From: Halieaceae bacterium UBA5044
GTDB taxonomy: Bacteria > Pseudomonadota > Gammaproteobacteria > Pseudomonadales > Halieaceae
Assembly (NCBI GenBank): GCA_002416125.1
Contig: DIBU01000023.1
Location: 99,301 to 163,300, forward strand
DNA: 64,000 nt
Reading direction: 5' to 3'
Shown here: one piece after another, positions 17,234 through 24,800 of the stretch
Layout of the letters: each line of letters starts with the position of its first letter
Position numbering within the stretch: position 1 is the first letter of the stretch
Translations under genes and position numbers: made by a program
Notes under the pieces: generated by a model
The model's database searches: none
The model's input: only the letters and a program-made list of their open reading frames with translations
What the model was told of the DNA's origin: nothing

Positions 17234-17960
17234 CTTGCGTACTCAACAGCTGGAGATGGCGCGTTACCTGCGCGACCCGGCCCTGCATGCCCCGCCCCGT
17301 GGGGTTGAGGCGCGCCGCCTGAAAATTTACGAGACCCTGGTCTACAACAATATTGAAGGATTTATCAGTGGCGGTTTTCCGGTGCTGCGCCAACTGTATG
17401 AGGACGCCGCATGGCACCGTCTCGTGCGCCAATTCATCGATGGCCACCGCTGCCACACGCCGTATTTTCTCGAAATCAGCCAGGAGTTCCTGCGCTTTCT
17501 GTTCGAACGCCACAGCCCGGGCCCGGATGATCCGCCGTTTCTTGCAGAACTTGCCCATTACGAGTGGGTGGAACTGGCGCTCAGCGTCGCGGAGGAGGAG
17601 GTACCCGCTGACGCTGGGGGAGACCCGATGACGGCAGCACTGGCGATCTCCCCCCTGGCGTGGCCGCTGGCCTACCGCTATCCGGTGCACCGCATTGGCG
17701 TCGATTTTCGGCCTACTGAGCCCGAAGCGCCCGTCTATCTGGTGGTCTACCGGGATCGCCTGGATGCCGTGCGTTTCCTGTCGTTGAATGCTGCGACCGC
17801 ACGGCTGCTGGAACGGGTTCGCGATGGCGCGGCTGTTTCGGGTGCAAAGGTGCTGCAGGACCTTGCCGCAGAGCTCTCGCTGCCGGGCGACACGGTCAAC
17901 TCATTTGGCGCGGCGCAGCTGCGAGAGTTTGTCGAGCGCGGCATTCTGGTGACCTGCTGA
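17226..17960 (+). CDS. hvfC: DUF2063 putative RiPP recognition partner (MbnC/HvfC/BufC-type)
   Basis: A 244-residue soluble protein. The N-terminal DUF2063 domain (about 5-100) has the usual blocks: a QQLEMARYLRD start, RLKIYETLVYNNIEGFISGGFPVLRQL, and HTPYFLEISQEFLRFL. A C-terminal domain of about 100 residues follows (YRYPVHRIG..PVYLVVYRD..VRFLSLNAATARLLE). In methanobactin and bufferin systems this partner binds the precursor leader and is needed for MNIO activity. It starts inside the last codons of the oxidase gene (8-nt overlap). A longer in-frame reading from 17058 lies within the oxidase gene and was rejected. It carries only two cysteines, one of them C-terminal. Confidence 0.9.
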   Translation: MADLRTQQLEMARYLRDPALHAPPRGVEARRLKIYETLVYNNIEGFISGGFPVLRQLYEDAAWHRLVRQFIDGHRCHTPYFLEISQEFLRFLFERHSPGPDDPPFLAELAHYEWVELALSVAEEEVPADAGGDPMTAALAISPLAWPLAYRYPVHRIGVDFRPTEPEAPVYLVVYRDRLDAVRFLSLNAATARLLERVRDGAAVSGAKVLQDLAAELSLPGDTVNSFGAAQLREFVERGILVTC

Positions 17961-18036
17961 CAGGTATTTTTCCCAGGTTGCTCCGCTACCGCCACAGGCG
18001 TAATATGCGGCGCCTGAACCTGACCGCGGCTCGCCC

Positions 18037-18756
18037 ATGAGAATTCTGCGTCCGACATTGCTGTTGCTTTGCCTGCTGAGCGCCGCTCCCGTGATGGCCT
18101 CGGAGCCCGTGAATCCGGATCCACTGGAGGCCATCAACCGGCCGATCTTCATCTTCAACGAGCGCATGGACCAGTATCTGCTGAAGCCCGCGGCCCGTGG
18201 CTATCACGCGATTACACCGGACCCCCTGGAAGTGGGTGTCGATAACTTCTTCCGCAACCTGCGTGACGTCAACACTACCCTGAACTCTCTCCTCCAGGGG
18301 AAGTTCGGGGGCGCCGCCCAAGCCGGTGGCCGTTTCCTGCTCAACTCCACCATCGGCATACTCGGCCTGTTCGATGTGGCGACACGCATGGGTGTCGAGC
18401 CCCTGAGGACCGATTTCGGACAGACCCTGGCGGTGTGGGGGGTTCCTGAAGGCCCCTATCTGATGGTGCCGCTTTTTGGCCCACGTACCATGCGCAGCGG
18501 CGTGGGCACCGTCTTTGACGCCTACACGTCTGTCGAAGTGGCGATAGACGATGTGCGGTTGCGAAACTCCTTGATTGGCCTGGAACTGGTCAGCTCCCGG
18601 GTCGAGCTGTTGAAAGCGGAAGACCTGATTTCCGGTGACCGCTACATTTTTATCCGCGATGCATACCTGCAGCAGCGGCGCGCCCTGATCAACGACGGTG
18701 AGGTGGAGGACACCTTCTCCGACTTCGGTGATGAGGAGTGGCCGGACGAACTGTAG
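18037..18756 (+). CDS. mlaA: MlaA (VacJ)-family outer-membrane lipid-asymmetry protein
   Basis: A 239-residue exported protein. MlaA extracts mislocalised phospholipids from the outer leaflet of the outer membrane and passes them to the Mla system. Family blocks seen: DPLEAINRPIFIFNE, NFFRNLRDVNTTLNSLLQGK, RFLLNSTIGILGLFDVA, DFGQTLAVWG and GPYLMVPLFGPRTMR. MlaA is normally a lipoprotein, but the N-terminus here (LLLLCLLSAAPVMASEP) has no proper lipobox: its one Cys has Leu at -1. It reads as an ordinary signal peptide cleaved near VMAS. It follows the RiPP operon after a 76-nt gap; no mlaBCDEF genes are near. The start at 18037 has no strong ribosome site. Confidence 0.88.
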   Translation: MRILRPTLLLLCLLSAAPVMASEPVNPDPLEAINRPIFIFNERMDQYLLKPAARGYHAITPDPLEVGVDNFFRNLRDVNTTLNSLLQGKFGGAAQAGGRFLLNSTIGILGLFDVATRMGVEPLRTDFGQTLAVWGVPEGPYLMVPLFGPRTMRSGVGTVFDAYTSVEVAIDDVRLRNSLIGLELVSSRVELLKAEDLISGDRYIFIRDAYLQQRRALINDGEVEDTFSDFGDEEWPDEL

Positions 18757-18879
18757 CCGGATGAGGCGTGCGAAAGTTTGCACCAAAACTGTGAAATCCT
18801 GCCCAAACCCGGTGCAAATTGGTTGCCCCACCCATGCCAAGGGCGTACTGTCCCTCAGCACACGCCCCGCAAGTGCCGC

Positions 18880-20064
18880 ATGATGAAATCCAAAGGTTAT
18901 GTGTTGCTCATCGACGACGATGCCGCTCGTGCAGGCGAACTGGCGCAGACGGTCATCGGCCAGGGGTACCGTGTTGAGGTGTTCACCGATGTGCTTGAGG
19001 CCTATCATTTTCTCACGGCTAACCAGGACCTCGACGTTATTCTCTGCGAGCTGGATCTCGAGGCAGTCTCCTGGCAGGAGGCGCGTCGCTCCCTGCGCGA
19101 GTTGGACCTGCAGGTGCCCGCGATCATGTTCAGTGATCGTGCCGAAGTGGACAAAATGATGACCGCCCTGCGTCTGGGGGCCAGCGATTTTTTCGTGCGC
19201 CCCATCGAGGATGAGGAGGCGCTGTTCAAGTCCATAGAACGCTGCGTGCGCCAACGCCAGATGCGTCGCGAATTGCGTGAGTCCCGCCAGCGTCTGGAAC
19301 AGGCCAACACGGAGCTGCGCGGCACTGTGAAAATGCTCGAGCAGGACCAGCAGGCCGGGCGCCAGGTGCAGTTACGCATGCTGCCCGTCAGCCCAATGGT
19401 GCTGGAACCGTATGTGTTCAGCCATACGGTGATTCCCTCGCTGTACCTCAGCGGTGACTTCACGGATTACTTCACGGTGGGTCAGCATCACGTTGCGTTT
19501 TTCATGGCGGACGTATCCGGCCATGGCAGTTCCTCTGCCTTTACCACGGTGTTGCTGAAGAATCTCTTCGCGCGCAAGCGGTCGGATTTCCTGCATCGTG
19601 ACGACGACACCCTGCTGAGCCCGGTGGCCATGCTGAAGCGTGCCAACCAAGAGCTGCTCGACCTGGGTGTGGGCAAGTTTGCCACCATGGTCGTCGGCTT
19701 GCTCGACACCCAGGCGAACACCCTGCGCTACAGCGTGGCCGGGCATCTGCCACAGCCGGTGCTGGTCTCTCGGGAGGGCGCCCGCTACCTGCGCGGCGAG
19801 GGGTCCGCTGTGGGAATCATGGACGATGCAAGCTTCGAGGAGCACATGGTGGATTTGCCAGAGCGCTTCATGCTGGCACTGTTCTCTGACGGCATACTTG
19901 AAATCCTCCCCCCCAAGAACCTGATCGAAAAAGAGAAGTATTTCCTCAAGGTGTTCGAGGAGTTGGCGGAGTCGCCGGATGAGATCGTCAACAGGCTGGG
20001 CCTGGACCGGGTCGAGACAGCCCCCGACGATATTGCTGCCCTGTTTATCAGCAAGCGGAGTTGA
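18880..20064 (+). CDS. Response regulator with PP2C-like (SpoIIE/RsbU) phosphatase output, HsbR-like
   Basis: A 394-residue cytosolic protein. A receiver-like domain (about 5-125) is followed by a coiled-coil linker (about 130-170) and a SpoIIE-type serine phosphatase (about 190-393) with metal-site motifs GDFTDYF, MADVSGHG, FSDGILE and DDIAAL. Such proteins dephosphorylate an anti-sigma-factor antagonist; the STAS partner gene starts 1 nt after its stop. The receiver looks altered: the expected phospho-Asp is Glu (about residue 57, DVILCELD), the conserved Lys is Arg (VRP), while Ser (FSD) and the DDD pocket remain. The start is one of two adjacent ATGs (18880/18883); a longer reading from 18778 adds unconserved residues. 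Related Pseudomonas HsbR controls swarming and biofilm through HsbA. Confidence 0.85.
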   Translation: MMKSKGYVLLIDDDAARAGELAQTVIGQGYRVEVFTDVLEAYHFLTANQDLDVILCELDLEAVSWQEARRSLRELDLQVPAIMFSDRAEVDKMMTALRLGASDFFVRPIEDEEALFKSIERCVRQRQMRRELRESRQRLEQANTELRGTVKMLEQDQQAGRQVQLRMLPVSPMVLEPYVFSHTVIPSLYLSGDFTDYFTVGQHHVAFFMADVSGHGSSSAFTTVLLKNLFARKRSDFLHRDDDTLLSPVAMLKRANQELLDLGVGKFATMVVGLLDTQANTLRYSVAGHLPQPVLVSREGARYLRGEGSAVGIMDDASFEEHMVDLPERFMLALFSDGILEILPPKNLIEKEKYFLKVFEELAESPDEIVNRLGLDRVETAPDDIAALFISKRS

Positions 20065-20065
20065 G

Positions 20066-20548
20066 ATGGAAGAGGGCCGAATACTCGCAGCAAGCCAGGA
20101 CGGTGCCTACGTCGTGCGCCTGACCGGGGACGTGCGGCTTACGCTGTGCACAACCATTGACGACTATCTGCAGCGCATGCTGAACAGCCCGGATTTTGCC
20201 AGCGTGTGGGTTGACCTCTGTGATGCCGAGGGCATTGACAGCACCACCCTGGGGCTGTTGGCCAAACTGGCACTGGAGGTTCGCGCACGCTACGGGTTCA
20301 TGCCGGCGATCTATTCCTCCAATCCGGGGATTACCCGGTTGATCAAGAGCATGGGCTTCCAGCGCCTGTTCGATGTGCATGAGGATGCCTGTGCCAATCC
20401 AGAGTGCATCGACTGCATACCGCTGGTCGAGGGCAGCGAGGCTGCGGTGCGCGACAAGGTCATCGAAGCACACCGGGTACTGATGGGTTTGTCGGAAGAA
20501 AACCGCGCCCGGTTCAAGGACCTGATGGTCGTGCTTGAGCGCAGCTGA
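20066..20548 (+). CDS. STAS-domain anti-sigma factor antagonist, HsbA-like
   Basis: A 160-residue STAS protein, probable substrate of the phosphatase encoded just upstream (1-nt gap, GAG ahead of the ATG). The STAS core occupies about 5-110. The likely phosphoserine is S59 in GIDSTTLGLLAKL, the usual position. A cysteine-bearing tail (CANPECIDC, three Cys within nine residues) and a helical C-terminus (EENRARFKDLMVVLE) follow. In HsbA-type switches the unphosphorylated form binds an anti-sigma factor (FlgM) or a diguanylate cyclase. Neither partner is in this window, so the output is unknown. Confidence 0.85.
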   Translation: MEEGRILAASQDGAYVVRLTGDVRLTLCTTIDDYLQRMLNSPDFASVWVDLCDAEGIDSTTLGLLAKLALEVRARYGFMPAIYSSNPGITRLIKSMGFQRLFDVHEDACANPECIDCIPLVEGSEAAVRDKVIEAHRVLMGLSEENRARFKDLMVVLERS

Positions 20549-20554
20549 CACCGC

Positions 20555-20998
20555 TCAGCGCGGCATCGCCTCCAGCTTGCAGCGTATGTACTCCTGGTGC
20601 GGCACATAGGTGAGTTCGGCGACCTGCCGAATCAGGTGTTCCTCGTACTTGTCGAGATTGCCATCAGCGTAGGCCACCTGCCACATGCTCGCGATCAGCG
20701 TCAGCTTCTCTTCAGGCCCATAGTGGTCATTGATCACGCGGGTGAACTCGTAGAGTGATGTTGCCTCCTCGACGCGCGCGCTGGCCGCGTCGATCAAGGC
20801 CCTGACCTCCTGTTTCGGTAGCCCCAGTGATTCGCTGAGCATCTGCTCAAGGGCAGCTTCTTCACTGGCATCCTGGGTGAAATCCGCGCGTGCGGTCTCA
20901 ATCAGCAATGCCGCGGCCGCCAGCTGTACCCGGTGTTGCCGGCCTTCTTTCGAGTCGTCTTCCGGCAGGATGAAGAGGGCTTTCAGTGCGCTGATCAT
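20555..20998 (-). CDS. TerB-family protein
   Basis: A 147-residue helical protein of the TerB/tellurite-resistance B family. It shows the paired acidic signatures: ETARADFTQDASEEAALEQML near residues 34-54 and QVAYADGNLDKYEEHLIRQVAELTYVP near 106-132. The family is small and cytosolic; its role is mostly undefined despite the name. Its start overlaps the stop of the transaldolase gene by 4 nt, implying co-translation. No other ter genes are present, so a tellurite function is not supported. Confidence 0.85.
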   Translation of the reverse strand: MISALKALFILPEDDSKEGRQHRVQLAAAALLIETARADFTQDASEEAALEQMLSESLGLPKQEVRALIDAASARVEEATSLYEFTRVINDHYGPEEKLTLIASMWQVAYADGNLDKYEEHLIRQVAELTYVPHQEYIRCKLEAMPR

Positions 20999-21948
20999 GC
21001 GGCGCTGATAACCGCTTCGAGGCGGCTCTGGTCGGCGATGAAGTTGCGGATACCCTCGGCCAGCTTTTCCGTCGCCATCGCGTCGGCATTCAGCGCGAGG
21101 CGGAAGCTGCCTTCGGTAGGCTGCGCTTGTGGATCATCTGAGCCGTTGTGCTGCGGGCTGAGTTGGCGAGGGAGATCACCGTGGTCCGCTGCCAGCGATT
21201 CCAGCAGCGCGGGGCTGATGGTCAGCCGGTCGCAGCCGGCCAGTGCCTCGATCTCACCGACGTTGCGGAAGCTCGCGCCCATGACCACGGTCGGGTAGCT
21301 GTGTGTCTTGTAGTAGCGGTAGATACGGCGTACCGACTGTACGCCCGGGTCGTCATCGGGGTGGGCGACCTGGACTTCGGTGTTTGCCAGGTACCAATCG
21401 AGAATGCGCCCGACAAAGGGCGAAATCAGGTAGACGCCGGCGTCGGCGCAGGCCGCGGCCTGGGCGAAGCCGAACAGCAGGGTCAGGTTGCAGTTGATCC
21501 CCTCGCGTTCGAGGCTGCGTGCTGCGCTGATGCCTTCCCAGGTGGCGGCAATCTTGATCAGCACCCGATCTCGGCCGAGCCCGGCCTCCTCGTACAGGCG
21601 AACAAGCTTGCGCGCGCGCTCCATGGTTGCCCGGGTGTCGAAGGACAGTCGCGCATCGACCTCGGTGGAAATGCGTCCCGGAATGATGCCGAGAATCTCG
21701 CGCCCGATGTCGACCGCGAACCGGTCGCAGCAGTTGGCCATCTGCTCCTCGCTGCTGCCACCGGCCTTGCTCGCCCAGTCGCGCGCGCCGGAGAGCAGGC
21801 TCTGATAGTGGGGCAGGGCGGCGGCTTTCAATAGCAGCGATGGATTGGTCGTGGCGTCCTGGGGCTGAAAACGGCGAATCGCTTCGATATCACCGGTATC
21901 GGCGACCACGTCAGTCATCGACTTCAGCTGGTCGAGTTTGCTGCTCAT
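20995..21948 (-). CDS. tal: Transaldolase
   Basis: A 317-residue pentose-phosphate enzyme (sedoheptulose-7-P + glyceraldehyde-3-P to erythrose-4-P + fructose-6-P). The Schiff-base lysine is K132 in RVLIKIAATWEG, the same number as in E. coli TalB. Other signatures are TTNPSLLLKAA and GRISTEVDARLS. Length matches the TalA/TalB group. It is followed by terB with overlapping ends. Upstream is a 91-nt gap to dusA on the same strand. Confidence 0.96.
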   Translation of the reverse strand: MSSKLDQLKSMTDVVADTGDIEAIRRFQPQDATTNPSLLLKAAALPHYQSLLSGARDWASKAGGSSEEQMANCCDRFAVDIGREILGIIPGRISTEVDARLSFDTRATMERARKLVRLYEEAGLGRDRVLIKIAATWEGISAARSLEREGINCNLTLLFGFAQAAACADAGVYLISPFVGRILDWYLANTEVQVAHPDDDPGVQSVRRIYRYYKTHSYPTVVMGASFRNVGEIEALAGCDRLTISPALLESLAADHGDLPRQLSPQHNGSDDPQAQPTEGSFRLALNADAMATEKLAEGIRNFIADQSRLEAVISAA

Positions 21949-22039
21949 GCTGTGAAGATCCTTGTGAAGCGTGCGGCTGACAGACGGCCGCGGGGTTACG
22001 GATTGCCGCTACAAGTGTGCAGCATAATCAGCCCCTGTG

Positions 22040-23053
22040 CTACCCGCAGGCCCGTTCCCGCGCGGATGCGGCGCCCTCATCGTCACCGACAATCTTTTGC
22101 AGGGCATCCTCCAGCACCGCAATGCCGGCGCCCTTGCGGTGTGCGTGCTCGCTCAGGTGGCGCCGGAACTGACGGGCCCCGGGCACACCCTGATAAAGGC
22201 CGAGCAGGTGGCGCGTGATGTGGTTCAACGCAGTGCCCTGCTGCAGTTCCTGCGCCACATAGGGCAGCAGCTTGCGAATGGCGTCGTGTTTGCTGGTCAC
22301 GGGGTTGTCCGCGCCGAACAGTGCTGCGTCGACATTCGCCAGCAGCCAGGGATCATGATAGGCCGCTCGCCCGAGCATCACCCCGTCGACCTGCTGCAGG
22401 TGCTCATGGCAGCTCTCCAGGTTGGTGATGCCGCCGTTGAGGACAATCGTCAGCGCCGGCAGGTCGCTTTTCAGCCGGTACACCCAGGGGTAGTTGAGGG
22501 GCGGAATTTCCCGGTTCTCCTTTGGCGACAGACCCTGCAACCAGGCTTTGCGGGCGTGCACGATAAACACCTTGCAGCCGGCATCGGCACTGGGGCCGAT
22601 GAAGTCCAGCAGTTGCTGGTAGCTCTCCATGCTGTCAATGCCAATACGGTGCTTGACCGTCACCGGAAGGTCGCAGGCATCACGCATCGCGGCAACACAG
22701 GCGGCAACCTGCTCGGGATGTGCCATCAGTGAGGCGCCAAAGGCCCCGGACTGTACGCGATCCGAGGGGCAGCCGCAGTTCAGATTGACCTCGTCGTAGC
22801 CCCACTGCGCGGCCCACGCGGCACAGCGTGCCAGATCCGCCGGGTCGCTACCCCCCAGTTGCAGCGCAACGGGCGCTTCGATGGGGTTGAAGCGCAGAAA
22901 GCGTTGCCGATCGCCGTGAATCAGGGCGCCGGTGGTGACCATTTCGGTGTACAGGCGGGCGTGTCGGCTGAGCAGCCGCCAGAAGTACCGGCAGTGGCGG
23001 TCACTCCAGTCCATCATGGGGGCAATACAGAAACGGTGGCTGTTCACGGTCAT
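22040..23053 (-). CDS. dusA: tRNA-dihydrouridine synthase A
   Basis: A 337-residue FMN enzyme reducing U20/U20a in the tRNA D-loop. Seen: the start motif FCIAPMMDWSDRHCRYF, the catalytic NCGCPSDRVQSGAFGA block (active-site Cys about 95), VTVKHRIGID, FIVHARKAWLQGLSPKENR and LNGGI. These are the DusA-specific versions rather than DusB/C. It stands alone, upstream of tal on the same strand. Confidence 0.95.
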   Translation of the reverse strand: MTVNSHRFCIAPMMDWSDRHCRYFWRLLSRHARLYTEMVTTGALIHGDRQRFLRFNPIEAPVALQLGGSDPADLARCAAWAAQWGYDEVNLNCGCPSDRVQSGAFGASLMAHPEQVAACVAAMRDACDLPVTVKHRIGIDSMESYQQLLDFIGPSADAGCKVFIVHARKAWLQGLSPKENREIPPLNYPWVYRLKSDLPALTIVLNGGITNLESCHEHLQQVDGVMLGRAAYHDPWLLANVDAALFGADNPVTSKHDAIRKLLPYVAQELQQGTALNHITRHLLGLYQGVPGARQFRRHLSEHAHRKGAGIAVLEDALQKIVGDDEGAASARERACG

Positions 23054-23150
23054 GCGCAGGGAATGTGGCGGGCGATAGCCGCATTGTACCGGAGATAAAC
23101 GCCGAGTTCGCTATACTGGCAGGCAGAGCAAGCGGCTTCAGGAGGCGCCA

Positions 23151-23462
23151 GTGCATTATATCTTCGAAGTGACCCTGAGCCCGGGTTACACCGCCGAGGC
23201 CTACGCCGAGGCCTGGATTCGCGCCAGCAGGATCATCCAGCAGGCCCCTGGCGCACAGGGCACCCGACTGCACCGAAAAATCGGTGATCCCACCCGGCTG
23301 CTGGCGATTGCGACCTGGGAAAGCAAGGCGGCGCGTGATGCCATGGAGTCGCGCTTGCCGGAGCGTGTGCTGGAGATCATTGCCGAGCAGACGCCCTACG
23401 TGGAGATTACCCTGTTGGGTGAGTTCGAGGCGCCCGAGTGGGAGGTCGTACCGGAGCCCTGA
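23151..23462 (+). CDS. Antibiotic-biosynthesis-monooxygenase (ABM) fold small protein
   Basis: A 103-residue ferredoxin-like protein. It shows the ABM pattern: beta start HYIFEVTLSPG, helix with SRIIQQAPGAQGTRLHRKIGD, strand LLAIATWESKAARDAM. Members range from quinol or haem oxygenases to small unknown dimeric proteins; no catalytic residue can be assigned here. The GTG start has a near-perfect AGGAGG 5 nt upstream, and a TATACT hexamer lies 27 nt further up as a possible -10. It is convergent with the HDOD gene, 4 nt from its stop. Confidence 0.75.
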   Translation: MHYIFEVTLSPGYTAEAYAEAWIRASRIIQQAPGAQGTRLHRKIGDPTRLLAIATWESKAARDAMESRLPERVLEIIAEQTPYVEITLLGEFEAPEWEVVPEP

Positions 23463-23466
23463 GGTC

Positions 23467-24618
23467 TCAGCTGCGCGCCGCAGCCAGTATGCGATTCAGG
23501 CCGCGACGCGTGGCGTTGTCCTGCAGGCTGGCGTGCAACCGCTGCAGCGCCGCCGCCTCCAGGTACTCAGGCAGATAGTGCAGTTCCACCGGACGGTCGC
23601 CGTCCAGCGGCAGATCGGCGATATCCTGCAGTCCGCCGAATATCGCGGCATCACCGATGCGGCCCGCGAGGTAGACCACGGTGGCCGCGGCCAGGTCGCC
23701 ACCGTACAGCGGATGCTCGCGCGGATGCACGGCCAGCGGCAGCAGCGACTGCTCCAGTGTCGCCCTGATCGTGCCCGGCAGGCCCCAGCGCTCGGCCAAC
23801 AGGGCGGCCAGCATGGCGCCATTGGCGCCGAGCTCTGCCTGTTGACCCTGCACTCGCTCCAGCAGGGAAATCTCCGGTGCGTAGAGGTAGGCCAGTTCGG
23901 GGCGCAGTGAGACCAGGTTGATATCCCCGAGGTTGGCCAGCAGGGCCTGTGTCGAGGTGACCGAGGGGTTCTCCATGCCGAGGTTCCGGGCCAGCAGAAA
24001 CGCGCTGGCGCTGGCGATCTGGCTGGACTTCCACAGCCGGTGCATTGCCGTCTCCTGTGCCGAGCCGGGTGCAGTGGCAGGGAGGGTGCGGGCCAGGGCG
24101 GTTTGTGCGATCAGGCCCTTGACGTAACTGACACCCAGATAGGCGATGGCGTGGTGCACACTGGAAATCGGGGTGGTGAGGCCGAAGGCGGCGGAATTCA
24201 CCGTGCGCAGTACGTCTGCCGCCAGTGCCGGTTCTTGTTTGACGGCAGCAGTGATTTCGTCGATGTCATCCAGTTCCCGGGTGACCTGCAGGAACATGGC
24301 ATGGGGCTCGGGCAGGGCGTCCGCGAGCTCCAGCAGCGACTGTGGCGTGGGCGCGTCCGCCGTGTCGGTGCGCAGCAGGACAAACGACTGCAGCGCCGTT
24401 GGCAGCACTGGGCTGGCGTCAGCGGCTGTCTCGGCCTCGGCTTCCGTCGGGTCCGCGTTGGCGGAGAACGACTGGATCGCGGTGCGGACGCGAGGCGCGC
24501 CCTCGGCTTGCGGCCGCGGTGCGGCCTCCGCCTTGCCCGGCGAGCGCCGCAACCAAAGCAGAGCGCCGACGGCACTGGCACCGAGAATGCAGAGGAGAAC
24601 GGTCATCAACGTTGGCAT
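23467..24618 (-). CDS. Membrane-anchored HDOD-domain protein
   Basis: A 383-residue protein. One N-terminal transmembrane helix (about 4-23, ending WLRRS) is followed by a low-complexity Ala/Glu/Pro linker (about 25-95). The HDOD domain (about 100-300) starts at LPEPHAMFLQVTRELDD and includes VNSAAFGLTTPISSVHHAIAYLGVSYVKGL. HDOD proteins are signalling scaffolds related to HD phosphohydrolases but lacking the metal residues. The target is unknown. The start at 24618 has no strong ribosome site on inspection. Confidence 0.85.
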   Translation of the reverse strand: MPTLMTVLLCILGASAVGALLWLRRSPGKAEAAPRPQAEGAPRVRTAIQSFSANADPTEAEAETAADASPVLPTALQSFVLLRTDTADAPTPQSLLELADALPEPHAMFLQVTRELDDIDEITAAVKQEPALAADVLRTVNSAAFGLTTPISSVHHAIAYLGVSYVKGLIAQTALARTLPATAPGSAQETAMHRLWKSSQIASASAFLLARNLGMENPSVTSTQALLANLGDINLVSLRPELAYLYAPEISLLERVQGQQAELGANGAMLAALLAERWGLPGTIRATLEQSLLPLAVHPREHPLYGGDLAAATVVYLAGRIGDAAIFGGLQDIADLPLDGDRPVELHYLPEYLEAAALQRLHASLQDNATRRGLNRILAAARS

Positions 24619-24800
24619 GCAGGTGCTCCGACGGCTCGCATGGTGTTAAATCGTCCTCGTCAGAGGCGCCGATACAGGTGCCCGCATAGTACCAAACAGC
24701 AACAAAACTGTTACAAAAAAATGCGTGTTTTTGCGGATTGATCTACGCTGCGACATGGAAAGTTCCCGGTAGGTCTGAGTTGCATACGGAGTAGAGCGTA

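Noticed and set aside
16038..17960. Methanobactin operon
   Set aside because: DUF692 plus DUF2063 resembles mbnBC, but the precursor is long, has a Sec signal and eight EGKCG motifs; no mbnN, mbnT or methyltransferase/exporter set is present.
20555..20998. Tellurite resistance locus
   Set aside because: A single TerB-like gene without terACDE is not evidence for tellurite resistance.
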